Positions 35,211 to 45,116 are shown, counted from the stretch's first letter. The stretch is 64,000 bases of DNA from UTCHB3 sp964531325 (GCA_964531325.1 CAZHCW010000001.1:297091-361090); one strand, 5' to 3'. The notes: generated by a model not told the origin, from the sequence alone. Program-made: numbers and translations.

Positions 35211-36674
35211 TCAATAAAACTGAACTACTTTTAATTCTGTGAGTGGTTCCTCGAACAATTTCTTTTTCACGCGGAACCTGTAGAGATTGCTTACGCCTGC
35301 AACAGGTTGTTTGTCAACAAACTTATAATGTGCATCAATCACTGTGTCATTATAGAGATTGTAAATTATTACATCCTCCCGTGTCACATAAATCAGATAC
35401 TTTTCCCCTTCATAACTCCTTGTCGGCACTACTTCTTTAAATATTTTACTTGAGTAGTCATTAATTCCGGGCGTTTCTGTCAATGAAAATGATCCTTTTG
35501 TATGGAACCAATAGTAGTCGCCTCCATCATAAATTCTTACCATCTCTCCATCAAATAATAGCGGAAGTGTATCCTTTATATCCTCAACCGAAATGTTCTT
35601 CTCAGGTTCAGTTCCTTCCGCATATCGCCTGAATTCATCAAGAAATGGTACAACAACCTCTACTGAATTCCCGGTCATCAGCTTGTCGTTTGGTGAATTT
35701 TTCTGCATGTAAAGTCTCAGGTATTCGCGGGCACCCAACTTATCTATCAAAAATTTGTTGTAAGCCGCCGCAAGCGGATATGAAAACGATGGGTCATTAT
35801 TGGAAAAAGAACTGTCATTTGAAAGTGATGCAACATCAAGCATCCCCGATTTTTGAAGAAAAAACCCAAGTTTTGTAACGAGCCCTGATGACCGGGGGGT
35901 AATGCCACCAACTGCAGCAGAAAATCCCTTCTCAAACAACATTTGACCATGTAGTTTCATCTTTCCCAATTTAATCCTGCTCATCTGTTCGGCAAGACCG
36001 GAAAGATTATACGGAGTAGAGGTTATTATCTCATCCCACGCCGGAAGAAATGCACCTTTACCCTCAACACCGGAAAATTCTCCAACATTTTTTTCATTTA
36101 ACGCAACTATATATACTAATTTGTTTCTTCGCAACATTTCCTTCTCCTCTTCAGTGAATTCGAGAAGTTTCATGATGCCACCCAATGTTCTTCCCAGCTG
36201 GAAACCGGAATAAGAATTAAAGTGTTTCTTTTCTCTTACATAAAAATCGAAATATTCCGTTTCATATTTTGTCCAGTAGAGCGTAAGATATTTGGATGGG
36301 GCTACGAGTTTATTATTTTCAAAGTAAAAATATTTTTTGTATCCATGAGAGGGAATTGTAACTTCAACCCGGTAAAAATTCTGAGGCAGATTTTCGATCT
36401 TGTGTAATAATTCAATCTCACCTTTCATAATGAGGTTTCTTAATTTTAACGGTATTTCATCTCCCGCAACTATTTTGGATGTCACATCAGTATAAGAAAT
36501 ATTAAACCTCCCGGCTTTATGCTTTGAGGTTTCATCTGCATAGTGAACTATAGCCGAGGGATCCTCAACAAGTTTTTGCATAAAACCGCCAACAAACTGT
36601 TCCCTTGTCGGCTGCGCCGATAACATCGTAAATGTAAATAAAGTAAATATCGCAGTACGAATGGTGAATCTCAT
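35211..36674 (-). CDS. Exported protein, possible peptidase-MA-like without a visible HExxH
   Basis: This 487-residue protein has an N-terminal signal peptide (MRFTIRTAIFTLFTFTMLSA). The middle (about 180-320) has the architecture of gluzincin-type peptidase-MA proteins: an alpha-helical stretch ending in an EKGFSAAVGG block and then SFSYPLAAAYNKFLIDKLGAREYLRLY, which resembles the Y.LA..F..FL...G...L.LY pattern of that group. However, the HExxH zinc helix is absent; the aligned segment reads GLAEQMSRIKLGK. It is therefore a predicted inactive relative or simply an unrelated exported protein. The C-terminal ~100 residues are strand-rich. Monocistronic. Confidence 0.45.
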   Translation of the reverse strand: MRFTIRTAIFTLFTFTMLSAQPTREQFVGGFMQKLVEDPSAIVHYADETSKHKAGRFNISYTDVTSKIVAGDEIPLKLRNLIMKGEIELLHKIENLPQNFYRVEVTIPSHGYKKYFYFENNKLVAPSKYLTLYWTKYETEYFDFYVREKKHFNSYSGFQLGRTLGGIMKLLEFTEEEKEMLRRNKLVYIVALNEKNVGEFSGVEGKGAFLPAWDEIITSTPYNLSGLAEQMSRIKLGKMKLHGQMLFEKGFSAAVGGITPRSSGLVTKLGFFLQKSGMLDVASLSNDSSFSNNDPSFSYPLAAAYNKFLIDKLGAREYLRLYMQKNSPNDKLMTGNSVEVVVPFLDEFRRYAEGTEPEKNISVEDIKDTLPLLFDGEMVRIYDGGDYYWFHTKGSFSLTETPGINDYSSKIFKEVVPTRSYEGEKYLIYVTREDVIIYNLYNDTVIDAHYKFVDKQPVAGVSNLYRFRVKKKLFEEPLTELKVVQFY

Positions 36675-36736
36675 TATCTTTTAATCCGCTCTTTTTTCAA
36701 TTATACATGAATCTACCAAAATTGTTTCAATTTTTG

Positions 36737-36955
36737 CTATTTACCAAGACTTTCGATTGCAACTACCTTAAAACCGGCATTTTCTATTGCCTCATCTATC
36801 TCTTTCGGCTTTACCTTCAATGAATCATAACGAACTTCGGCACTGCCAATTTTCACCCCTAATACATTAACATCAAGCTCTGACAGCTCTACTTCAACCG
36901 CCTTTACACAATGTTGACAGGTCATTCCTTCAATTGTAATTTTTACGCTTTCCAT
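36737..36955 (-). CDS. Heavy-metal-associated domain protein (CopZ-like copper chaperone)
   Basis: This 72-residue single HMA domain has the metal-binding line EGMTCQHCVKAV with MxCxxC at the loop, and the ferredoxin-like order of strand-helix-strand-strand-helix-strand that ends AGFKVVAIES. Copper(I) is the usual ligand of this group, delivered to a P-type ATPase. No transporter lies nearby, so its partner must be elsewhere. The start is an ATG. Confidence 0.88.
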   Translation of the reverse strand: MESVKITIEGMTCQHCVKAVEVELSELDVNVLGVKIGSAEVRYDSLKVKPKEIDEAIENAGFKVVAIESLGK

Positions 36956-37038
36956 TGACTTTCCTAAGTTAAGAAAAAAATAGTTATTTTTTGTGTGAAG
37001 ATTCTATTAAATTTTTCAGAAAACAGGATTCAATTTAA

Positions 37039-39102
37039 ATGAAAAAAATGATTTCATTACTCCTTTTCCTTTTCCTCATTTCACCCCTCTATTCACAAAA
37101 AAGAGCTTTTACCCTCGACGATATTTACAGGGTGAAATCCGTCGGGTCTCCTCTCCTTTCCCCCAATGGAGATCAGATTGTCTATTCGGTAACTCAGTTT
37201 GATATGAAAAAAGGGAGTTCTCAAACTTCAATGTTTATAATGGACTCCGAGGGAAATAACAAAACAAAGCTCAACCCTGAAGGTGAGCCGTGGTATTCTC
37301 CTGTTTTCTCACCGGATGGAAAGTCTTTATATTATGTAAGCTACAAAAATGGAATCTCTTTTTTGAACAGTTATGACTTTACTTCAAAAACTTCTACTTC
37401 CATAACTTCGTTTTTTATGGGTGTTAACGATCCTGTCATCTCCCCTGATGGAAAAAAAATTGCTTTCACATCAAAAGTTTATCCCGAATGTGGTGAAAAT
37501 GACGATTGTAACAAAGAAAATTATGAATCATTTGGTGATGGCCCAATTCATGCACACATGTCTGATAAATTGTTTTTCAGGCACTGGACTGAATATGAGG
37601 ATGACCTCTATTCACACATCTTCCTCCTTGATCTAAATGACAATAAAATTAAAGACATCACCCCGGGTGAGTTTCATTCTCCGATTTTTATGCTTGGCGG
37701 CGGGGTTGGTTTTAACTTCTCCTCTGATTCAAAAAATCTCGTGTTTGCTTCAAACAGGGAAAAAGATCAGGTATCAACTACGAATTCCGACCTCTGGATG
37801 ATCAATCTAGAAGGCGAAAACCTTAAAAATCTTACCCAACCAAACAAAGCCTGGGATGGACATCCGGTCTTTTCGCCCGATGGTAAGTATCTTGCTTACA
37901 GAATGCAAACTGTTCCCGGATATGAATCAGATAAATTCAGAATCGCGCTTTATGAACTTTCAACCGGTATCATCAAAGTAATCTCTGATGCCTTCGATAA
38001 CTGGGTGACCGACATTATTTGGAGCCCTGATTCAAAATCAATCTACTTCACCGGTGAAGTTCAATCATTTAATCCCCTTTTTAGGATTGATATAAAAACT
38101 CTCAAGATTGATGAAGTTATTGCGAAAAAGTATGTTGGCGGGTTTACCCTCTCCCTTGATGGTAAAACTGTTTTCTACAATTCCAGACTCAACCATCTGC
38201 CCGCGGAAATTTACAGTCTTGATCTTGCTTCAGGAACCCATAAACAACTGACTTTTGAAAACAAACAGATTACTGAAGAAGTGGATTTTAGACCTGTCGA
38301 ACACCACTGGGTTGATGGCGCAAACGGGGAAAAGGTGGATGTTCTCCTCGTAAAGCCACATGGCTTCGACCCAAATAAAAAGTATCCCCTCATTGTTAAT
38401 ATACATGGTGGACCGCAAAGTCAGTGGGCAGATGCTTATAGGGGAGATAACCAGATTTATGCCGGATACGGTTATGTTTTTGCAATGCCCAATCCACATG
38501 GTTCCACAGGTTATGGTCAGGAATATACCGCAGCAATTTCCGGTGACTATACCGGCAAGGTAGTTGAAGATATTCATAAAGTAACCGACTATCTTGAATC
38601 ACTTCCCTATATCGATAAAGAGAGGGTGGGGGCAATGGGATGGTCGTTTGGAGGTTATATGGTAAACTGGCTGCAGGCTACCACTACCAGATTCAAATGT
38701 TTTGCATCAATGATGGGACTTTATAATCTGAAATCTTTTTATGGAACAACTGAAGAACTTTGGTTCCCCGAGTGGGATCTCAAAGGAACCCCATGGAACT
38801 CTGCTCTCTATACAGCGCACAGTCCTTCAGAGTATGTTAAAAATTTCTCCACCCCAACCCTGATTGTTACCGGTGAAAGAGACTACAGGGTTTCCTATAA
38901 CCAGAGTCTTGAATATTTCACAGCTCTTCAGAAAATGGGAATCGATTCAAGAATAATCGTTTTTGACAACGATGGTCACTGGCCGTCCCACACCAAGTCG
39001 ATGCCACTCTACTATAATGCACATCTCGAATGGTTTCATAAATACCTCGGTGGCGAAAAAGCACCCTATGACTCGAAGAAAATGATACGAAATAGGTATT
39101 AA
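37039..39102 (+). CDS. S9 family peptidase (prolyl-oligopeptidase/acylaminoacyl-peptidase type)
   Basis: This 687-residue exported serine peptidase has a signal peptide MKKMISLLLFLFLISPLYSQ. A seven-bladed PD40-type propeller covers about residues 30-400 (repeated motifs such as YSPVFSPDGKSLYYVSY, HPVFSPDGKYLAYRM and IIWSPDSKSIYF). The alpha/beta-hydrolase domain has catalytic S536 in GWSFGGYM, D615 in GERDYRV and H647 in DNDGHWPS, and an oxyanion loop at IHGGPQSQW. It should cleave short peptides in the periplasm. Followed by a strong bidirectional terminator. Confidence 0.92.
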   Translation: MKKMISLLLFLFLISPLYSQKRAFTLDDIYRVKSVGSPLLSPNGDQIVYSVTQFDMKKGSSQTSMFIMDSEGNNKTKLNPEGEPWYSPVFSPDGKSLYYVSYKNGISFLNSYDFTSKTSTSITSFFMGVNDPVISPDGKKIAFTSKVYPECGENDDCNKENYESFGDGPIHAHMSDKLFFRHWTEYEDDLYSHIFLLDLNDNKIKDITPGEFHSPIFMLGGGVGFNFSSDSKNLVFASNREKDQVSTTNSDLWMINLEGENLKNLTQPNKAWDGHPVFSPDGKYLAYRMQTVPGYESDKFRIALYELSTGIIKVISDAFDNWVTDIIWSPDSKSIYFTGEVQSFNPLFRIDIKTLKIDEVIAKKYVGGFTLSLDGKTVFYNSRLNHLPAEIYSLDLASGTHKQLTFENKQITEEVDFRPVEHHWVDGANGEKVDVLLVKPHGFDPNKKYPLIVNIHGGPQSQWADAYRGDNQIYAGYGYVFAMPNPHGSTGYGQEYTAAISGDYTGKVVEDIHKVTDYLESLPYIDKERVGAMGWSFGGYMVNWLQATTTRFKCFASMMGLYNLKSFYGTTEELWFPEWDLKGTPWNSALYTAHSPSEYVKNFSTPTLIVTGERDYRVSYNQSLEYFTALQKMGIDSRIIVFDNDGHWPSHTKSMPLYYNAHLEWFHKYLGGEKAPYDSKKMIRNRY

Positions 39103-39122
39103 GTATTAAGTATTAGGTATTA
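39098..39122. repeat. 7-bp tandem repeat tract, unit GTATTAA
   Basis: Four head-to-tail copies (GTATTAA, GTATTAA, GTATTAG, GTATTAT) overlap the stop of the S9 peptidase gene. A partly complementary stretch (TACCTAATACTTAATAATT) at about 39219-39245 lies on the other side of the terminator, so the two could pair. Confidence 0.8.
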
Positions 39123-39777
39123 TTTTAAATACTGGTAGTAATCATTAAAAAAGCCCGTGGATATATTCTCACGGGCTTTTTATTTTATAACTCAGTAAAT
39201 TCTTCGCTACCGATTTAATACCTAATACTTAATAATTAATAATTAATACTTGTTTCCAACTCTTTATAAAGTTTCGTCTTTTAAATTATTTTACTCTCTA
39301 AAATGTCCTCCCAATGTATCGAAACAGTGTTGTGATCCCTGAACATCAAGAGAAATAAAAATTTAAGATTGCTTGACTTTAATAAAAAATAGATATATTT
39401 TCTCTAAATGATTAACAGATTTTAATGTTAATATCAAAATGAACTCGATTTTAACTGAATTTTTAATAATTTTATTGATTTTTTACCTCTTTTCTCCGGG
39501 TTGCTGCATCCAACTCTACCCCCCGATACTCCAAACCCTCTTTAAAATTGAATTTATTCATATAAAAATTCAGTTAAAAATTTCTCTCGCGATAGGAGTG
39601 AATATTTTTCAGCCACCTGAGCAAATTCCTTTACATTATCAAACAAGTTTTACCAAACTTGTATCGAATTCCGGGTTCTGCTCATCTCCTCTGACTCCAT
39701 TTTTTTCCGAACCACTCCTTATTGCACATTTCAAAACTTCAAATTCAACATACTCCTAATCAATCCTGAGGATAACA
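39103..39777. other. 675-bp gap between the S9 peptidase and the repeat-protein genes
   Basis: It holds the GTATTAA tandem tract, a strong terminator at 39147-39182, a complementary AT-rich stretch and then about 500 bases with no supported gene. A 106-codon frame at 39439-39759 is hydrophobic but has no family features and is probably random. Confidence 0.55.
39147..39182 (+). terminator. Rho-independent terminator of the S9 peptidase gene
   Basis: AAAAAGCCCGTG/CACGGGCTTTTT with a 10-base loop. The A/T-tailed symmetry makes it bidirectional. Confidence 0.88.
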
Positions 39778-41193
39778 ATGTACTTAAACACTTGTAAAAT
39801 TCTTTTGGTATTCATCACGCTCTTCATAACAGTTCAAGGACAACCCGCTAATCTCGAGGTTGCCCATGGTCAAAATGAAGGCAGGCCGGGGGCTTACAGC
39901 TCTCTCCACTCCAACAATGGGGGTTTTTACTGTAACGACAATTTACACGCCGATAAGTCTCATTTGAATGATACTCGTCTCAAAACAGGTTCTTACTTGC
40001 CTCTCACAATAACCGGTGACACTCTTCGTAGCAGTTTCAATTACGATGGTTTCTTTTGGCTGGATGAAATGATCTCTCAATCATTGCAAAACAATGTTTG
40101 GACCAATTTCGAAAGAAATTCCTACTCATATGACAGCCAGGGTAATATGGCACTTGCCCTGTTCCAGATTTGGAATAATAACTCCTGGCTGGTCGAGAAC
40201 CAAAGAACTTGCCAGTATGACACTAATGGTAATCTTCTCGCTCTATTTCAGGATTTCTGGGATGGTACTACTCTCCGTCATGATTACAGAGTGTTTTACA
40301 CATACGACAACCACAATAACCTGATCTCCCAACTGAAAGAAACCTGGCTTAACAACGATTGGGTTTACAATTCCAGACTCACCTGGACTTATGATTCAAA
40401 TAACAATCAACTTACCCGGTTACTCGAATATTTCCAGAGCGGAAGCTGGAAAAATCATGAACTTCACACTTGGGTATATGATAATAATTCATACTGCACC
40501 TCATGGACTTACCAATATACTGACGGGGCAGTCTGGATCAACTCGGAACATGAAATCTATACCAACAACAGTTTTGGTAATTTGCTCAACTGGAATTATT
40601 ATCAGTGGGAAAGTAATAACTGGATATTACTTGAAAGAGGTGAATTTACTTACGACAACTCACAAAATATGCTCTCTAAACTTTTCCAGTACCTCGACAA
40701 TGGAAACTGGTTCGACTATGCCCGTTACAACTACACATATGATTCGCACGGGAATGCTGTATATGGTGAATTTCTAAGAAAATCTGATGGAGGTTCCTGG
40801 TATCTTGATTGGGGATCAATTTATCTTTATTACAACTACATGACCGAGTTCAATACAATCAGGACCACCAAAGCAACTGCAACATACTTGTTGAACCCGA
40901 CGGGTATAAACGCTGAAAATTCAGCAATAAATGATTTCTATCTCAATCAGAACTTTCCTAACCCTTTTAATCCTGAAACCAGAATAACTTTCTCAATAAA
41001 AGAGGGAGGATTTGTTACACTTTCAGTATTCGACATTTTGGGAAACAGGATCGCGAATCTGGTGGAGGAAACAAAACTTCAAGGTAATTACACAGTTTCA
41101 TTCAATGCCACTGAAATACCAAGTGGTGTCTATTTCTATAAATTGGTCTGTGGTGATAATGTACAAGTAAGGAAAATGGTAGTTCTAAAATAG
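39778..41193 (+). CDS. T9SS secreted protein of nine ~29-residue YTYD repeats, paralogue 1
   Basis: This 471-residue exported protein has signal segment MYLNTCKILLVFITLFITVQG. A ~70-residue spacer is followed by nine tandem units of about 29 residues (about 85-345) with consensus YTYDsnGNllsqL.e.W.nn.Wvn..R; examples are YTYDNHNNLISQLKE and YSYDSQGNMALALFQ. The pattern resembles the YD/RHS strand repeat but with a shorter unit and no polymorphic toxin end. The C-terminal ~80 residues are a type-A sorting domain (NFPNPFNPETRITF, LSVFDILGNRI, KKMVVLK-type end). It is tandem with the next gene and probably exported by type IX secretion. Confidence 0.75.
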   Translation: MYLNTCKILLVFITLFITVQGQPANLEVAHGQNEGRPGAYSSLHSNNGGFYCNDNLHADKSHLNDTRLKTGSYLPLTITGDTLRSSFNYDGFFWLDEMISQSLQNNVWTNFERNSYSYDSQGNMALALFQIWNNNSWLVENQRTCQYDTNGNLLALFQDFWDGTTLRHDYRVFYTYDNHNNLISQLKETWLNNDWVYNSRLTWTYDSNNNQLTRLLEYFQSGSWKNHELHTWVYDNNSYCTSWTYQYTDGAVWINSEHEIYTNNSFGNLLNWNYYQWESNNWILLERGEFTYDNSQNMLSKLFQYLDNGNWFDYARYNYTYDSHGNAVYGEFLRKSDGGSWYLDWGSIYLYYNYMTEFNTIRTTKATATYLLNPTGINAENSAINDFYLNQNFPNPFNPETRITFSIKEGGFVTLSVFDILGNRIANLVEETKLQGNYTVSFNATEIPSGVYFYKLVCGDNVQVRKMVVLK

Positions 41194-41253
41194 TATCAAA
41201 TTACCACAGGACAAACAAACTTATTTAAATATAATTTTTAGTGAGAAAACAAG

Positions 41254-42549
41254 ATGAAACACCTTAAAATATTTTTAGCGTTACTACTTCTTCTTTTGCA
41301 ATCGATAGTATTTACGCAATTGCCCATCCATCCGAAACAGACTGAAGGCCGTTTCGTTCCACTCACACTTCTGGGTGATACAATCCGCTATACTTATACA
41401 TACGACATCAACGGTAATCTGTTGACAGAGACGGATGAACGACAACAAAATAATGTCTGGAGTTTTTCCACAAAGTTAACTTATACATACGATGTAAATG
41501 GAAACTATTTAAGTATGCTTTTAGAAAAATGGCAAAATGGTGCTTGGATCAATCAACAACTCCAAACAAATGTATATAATCTCTCCGGCGATATAACTTT
41601 CTCAACTTCTCAATCATGGCAAAATGGAATGTGGGTGGATGAATCAAGAACTACCTACACTTATGATGCCGGGGGTCAATCCGTCACTGTGATTTCTGAA
41701 ACATGGTCGAATAATGTTTGGATCAACTCGATAAAATCATTATACACCCTCGATGGTAATGGTTATAAGCTGTCGTGGCAGCGACAATATTGGTCAAATA
41801 ATGATTGGGTCAACCAATCACTTTATACCTATAGTGTAAGAAGTTCCGGGAAATTAACGGCTGTTACTTATGCAGTGTGGAGCAATAATGCATGGTTAAA
41901 CAGTACAAGAAATTCTTTTGTTTACGATGATAACGAACACTTGTTATCACAATTGAGTGAATCGTGGCAAAACAATGGATGGGTGAATTCAGGGCAATAT
42001 TCTTATACATATGACAATTCCTGGGGAATACTCGAAGTATTGTATGAACGATGGTTAGGGGGCTCCCTTACCCAATATTCGAAATATTCCTTCGTTAATG
42101 ATTCGTTTGGAAATGCGCTTTCCGGTCAACGCTGGTTGAAAGTAAATGATAATTGGCAACTCTCTTCCGGATCGTTGCCGATGTACTATAACCAGGGAAA
42201 TAATTCCAAATCAATCTTCACAAGTTCTGCTGCTGCAACATATCAATTTATCCCGACTTCCGTTGAATCCGAAGACCCCGGAGTTATTCGGTTTACCCTC
42301 ATGCAGAACTTCCCCAATCCTTTTAATCCAAGTACTAAAATTTATTATTCTACCCAAAAAGTTGGAAATGTTAAACTTACTGTTTACGATTTATTGGGAA
42401 ATGAATTGGTTGTACTTGTAAACGAAGAGAAAATTCCGGGTAATTACACAGTTAACTTCAATGCCGGCAATAATCCGAGCGGTATTTATATATACAAATT
42501 GGAATGTGGGAATCTCACTCAAGTAAGAAAAATGATCCTGCTCAAGTAG
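41254..42549 (+). CDS. T9SS secreted protein of nine ~29-residue YTYD repeats, paralogue 2
   Basis: This 431-residue exported protein has signal peptide MKHLKIFLALLLLLLQSIVFTQ and nine ~29-residue repeats (about 45-305), for example YTYDINGNLLTETDE and FVYDDNEHLLSQLSE, many with NN.W(V/I)N. The sorting domain matches its neighbour (NFPNPFNPSTKIYY, LTVYDLLGNEL, KMILLK). It starts 60 bases after the previous stop and shares domain order, so the pair arose by duplication. Repeat 2's C-terminal block in this copy (repeats 5-7) is the most regular. The role is probably structural or adhesive, which is inference. Confidence 0.75.
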   Translation: MKHLKIFLALLLLLLQSIVFTQLPIHPKQTEGRFVPLTLLGDTIRYTYTYDINGNLLTETDERQQNNVWSFSTKLTYTYDVNGNYLSMLLEKWQNGAWINQQLQTNVYNLSGDITFSTSQSWQNGMWVDESRTTYTYDAGGQSVTVISETWSNNVWINSIKSLYTLDGNGYKLSWQRQYWSNNDWVNQSLYTYSVRSSGKLTAVTYAVWSNNAWLNSTRNSFVYDDNEHLLSQLSESWQNNGWVNSGQYSYTYDNSWGILEVLYERWLGGSLTQYSKYSFVNDSFGNALSGQRWLKVNDNWQLSSGSLPMYYNQGNNSKSIFTSSAAATYQFIPTSVESEDPGVIRFTLMQNFPNPFNPSTKIYYSTQKVGNVKLTVYDLLGNELVVLVNEEKIPGNYTVNFNAGNNPSGIYIYKLECGNLTQVRKMILLK

Positions 42550-42580
42550 ATTGCGGGGTTCGGAAATCGATATTTACCTC

Positions 42581-42611
42581 AAAAGGCACAAAATATTTAT
42601 TTGTGCCTTTT
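42581..42611 (+). terminator. Bidirectional rho-independent terminator between convergent genes
   Basis: AAAAGGCACAAA/TTTGTGCCTTTT, 12-bp perfect stem with a 7-base loop. It serves both the repeat-protein gene and the convergent exported-protein gene. Confidence 0.88.
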
Positions 42612-42656
42612 GGGGAAAAAAAATGCTGAATATATTATTCTTTTCGGTGACTAAAA

Positions 42657-43271
42657 CTATTCTTCTTTGGCAGTCGCTGAAATTTCTTTATAAAGTTTTG
42701 TCTTTTTAAATTCAGGATCGTTTTTGGTTTCGTCAAGCAGTTTTTTACTCAAATCGGTCACTTTTAGTTCAAGCATGACGCTGGCTTCCCAGCCATCAGA
42801 TTTTTTTTCAAGAGTACTATCAATTATAGTTGGCTTTTGAAGAAGCTCTTTTTTGGAAAGTTCGCCTGCAGAAGAAAATAGTGCAGAAATCTCTTTCTCA
42901 TTTTTAAGCTTCTCTTTTTTAATCGATTTTTTATAATCATCAAGTTTTTGGTCGATCTGTTGTGACAAACCTTTAATTGCGCCTTCTTTTGCAAGTTTCA
43001 TTGCTTCATCTTTTTTTTCAGATTTGGCAGTGAAAGATGCCAGTAAAAGCTCCGGAGAATAGACAAGTCCACCTTCATCAGGCATTTCTTTTGCGAAACC
43101 TTTGTCGAAAGCACCTGATTCTTCAGGCACCTCAACGGGAGCTGGCATCACTTCCTCTTCTTCTTCCTTTTTTTTCTCTTCCTCCTTGTTTTGTGCAAGA
43201 GTGGAACCACCCAACACAATCCATAGAGGAAGGATCAGAAAAACGATATAAAAAAGTCTGTTTGTATTCAT
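42657..43271 (-). CDS. Exported acidic coiled/helical protein of unknown function
   Basis: This 204-residue protein has a signal peptide (MNTNRLFYIVFLILPLWIVLGG, cleavage near TLAQ). A very acidic Glu/Lys-rich linker (about 28-45) precedes a helical charged region (about 80-155), and the C-terminus is Lys-rich. I recognise no family. Such exported Glu-rich proteins are common beside the translational genes of this group but have no known role. Upstream of it, on the same strand, is glnS (27-base gap), so the two may be cotranscribed. Confidence 0.6.
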   Translation of the reverse strand: MNTNRLFYIVFLILPLWIVLGGSTLAQNKEEEKKKEEEEEVMPAPVEVPEESGAFDKGFAKEMPDEGGLVYSPELLLASFTAKSEKKDEAMKLAKEGAIKGLSQQIDQKLDDYKKSIKKEKLKNEKEISALFSSAGELSKKELLQKPTIIDSTLEKKSDGWEASVMLELKVTDLSKKLLDETKNDPEFKKTKLYKEISATAKEE

Positions 43272-43298
43272 TTCAATTCTTTCAAATAAACAATCTTG

Positions 43299-45008
43299 TC
43301 ACTTATTTGCCTTTGCCCAGTTATCACGAAGTGTAACTGTTCTGTTAAACACGGGTTTACCGGGTGCCGATTCTTTAATATCAGCACAGAAATAACCAAG
43401 TCTTTCAAACTGACACTTGAATCCCGGGCTAACCTCTTTAAGGTATGGCTCTAATTTACAATTTGATAAACTTGTAAGCGAGTTTGGATTCAAATTATCG
43501 AGCCAGTCTTTACCTTCGTCGGGTCTGTTTGGGTCAACATGATCAAAAAGTCTGTCGTATAACCTGACTTCAGCATCAAATGAATGTTTTGCAGAAACCC
43601 AGTGTATAGTCCCTTTAACTTTACGACCATCAGGAGAGTTCCCTCCTTTACTCGCAGGATCATACTCACAATAGACTTCCGTCACATCACCGGTCAGTTC
43701 ATCTTTTTTAAAACCGGTGCATTTGGCAAAATACGCCCAACGGAGTCTTACTTCATTTCCGGGAAATAACCTGAAATAGCCCTTAACCGGCTCTTCCATA
43801 AAATCTTCTCTCTCGATGTAGAGTTCTCTTGAAAAAGGAACTTTTCTGCTCCCTTTTTCAGGTTCTTCAGGATTTATCGTAAAATCCATAAATTCTTCCT
43901 GATTTTCAGGGTAATTTGTGATCACCACTTTAAGAGGATTAAGAACCGCGGTGGCTCTTTCGGCGTGTTTGTTCAAATCTTCACGAATCGAAAATTCAAG
44001 AAGTGCAACATCAATAATCGATTCTCGTTTCGCAACTCCAACCCGTTCAGCAAAATTTCTAATTGCTTCAGGAGTATATCCTCTGCGTCTTAATCCTGCG
44101 ATGGTAGGCATTCGCGGGTCATCCCACCCGTTTACATAACCCTTGGTAACTAATTCATTCAGTTTCCTCTTGCTCATGATCGTGTAGTTCAGATTTAATC
44201 GCGCAAATTCAATCTGCTGCGGATGACATGGAGTTTCGAGAGTATCCAGAACCCAGTCATACAACGGTCGGTGATCTTCAAATTCAAGTGTACATATCGA
44301 ATGAGTTATCCCCTCCAACATATCTGAAAGAGCATGTGCATAATCATACATCGGATAGATACACCAATTATCACCGGTGCGGTGGTGATGTGCCCGCATG
44401 ATTCTATAGATAACCGGATCACGAAGATTGATATTTGGGGAGTTCATATCAATTTTTGCCCGTAGAGTTTTAGACCCATCAGGAAACTCACCGGCTCTCA
44501 TCCTCCGGAAAAGATCAAGATTTTCATCAATTCCTCTCCCCCGGTATGGACTCTCTTTCCCCGGTTCGGTAAGAGTTCCGCGGTAACTACGCATTTCATC
44601 GGCTGAAAGTTCACATACAAATGCTTTCCCTTTGAGGATCAATGCCTCTGCAAATTCATATAATTTTTCAAAATAGTCAGATGCGTAGAACAAACCCGTC
44701 CCCCAATCAAACCCGAGCCAGCGAACATCTTCCATGATCGAATCAACATATTCTGTCTCTTCCTTACTGGGATTTGTATCATCAAACCGCAGATTTGTTT
44801 TTCCACCATACTCAATACCAATACCAAAATTGAGGCATATCGATTTAGCATGACCAATGTGCAAATAACCGTTTGGCTCCGGAGGAAATCTGGTGAGCAC
44901 CTTTGTACCGTTTTTCCCGGTACGGAGGTCTTCATCAATTATCTGTCTGATAAAATCTCTGGGGGCTGCCGCTTCACTAATATTCTTGTTTTCCAACTCG
45001 TCTGACAT
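43299..45008 (-). CDS. glnS: Glutaminyl-tRNA synthetase
   Basis: This 569-residue class I synthetase attaches Gln to tRNA-Gln in the cytoplasm. The HIGH motif is in FPPEPNGYLHIGHAKS, the KMSKS-equivalent in YTIMSKRKLN, and FDDTNPSKEETEYVDSI and NWCIYPMYDYAHALSD match GlnRS. The C-terminal half is the two anticodon-binding beta-barrels. Its presence shows that Gln-tRNA is made directly and not only by the amidotransferase route. Length and start (ATG at 45008) are normal. Confidence 0.96.
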   Translation of the reverse strand: MSDELENKNISEAAAPRDFIRQIIDEDLRTGKNGTKVLTRFPPEPNGYLHIGHAKSICLNFGIGIEYGGKTNLRFDDTNPSKEETEYVDSIMEDVRWLGFDWGTGLFYASDYFEKLYEFAEALILKGKAFVCELSADEMRSYRGTLTEPGKESPYRGRGIDENLDLFRRMRAGEFPDGSKTLRAKIDMNSPNINLRDPVIYRIMRAHHHRTGDNWCIYPMYDYAHALSDMLEGITHSICTLEFEDHRPLYDWVLDTLETPCHPQQIEFARLNLNYTIMSKRKLNELVTKGYVNGWDDPRMPTIAGLRRRGYTPEAIRNFAERVGVAKRESIIDVALLEFSIREDLNKHAERATAVLNPLKVVITNYPENQEEFMDFTINPEEPEKGSRKVPFSRELYIEREDFMEEPVKGYFRLFPGNEVRLRWAYFAKCTGFKKDELTGDVTEVYCEYDPASKGGNSPDGRKVKGTIHWVSAKHSFDAEVRLYDRLFDHVDPNRPDEGKDWLDNLNPNSLTSLSNCKLEPYLKEVSPGFKCQFERLGYFCADIKESAPGKPVFNRTVTLRDNWAKANK

Positions 45009-45069
45009 ATACTTCTTCTTGAAAATTATTAAAATAGAACCGTAATTTACTCATTATCCGTGAAATCCT

Positions 45070-45096
45070 GAGTACTTGAGTACTTGAGTACCTGAG
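45070..45096. repeat. 8-bp tandem repeat, unit GAGTACTT
   Basis: Three copies (last one GAGTACCT) upstream of the glnS start. The same gap also contains the AAAGTTCT tract. Confidence 0.85.
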
Positions 45097-45116
45097 TTAA
45101 TAATTTCTCGAATCTC

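Noticed and set aside
39439..39759. 106-codon hydrophobic open frame
   Set aside because: No family pattern, no Shine-Dalgarno element and atypical codon use; it is best seen as random in AT-rich DNA.
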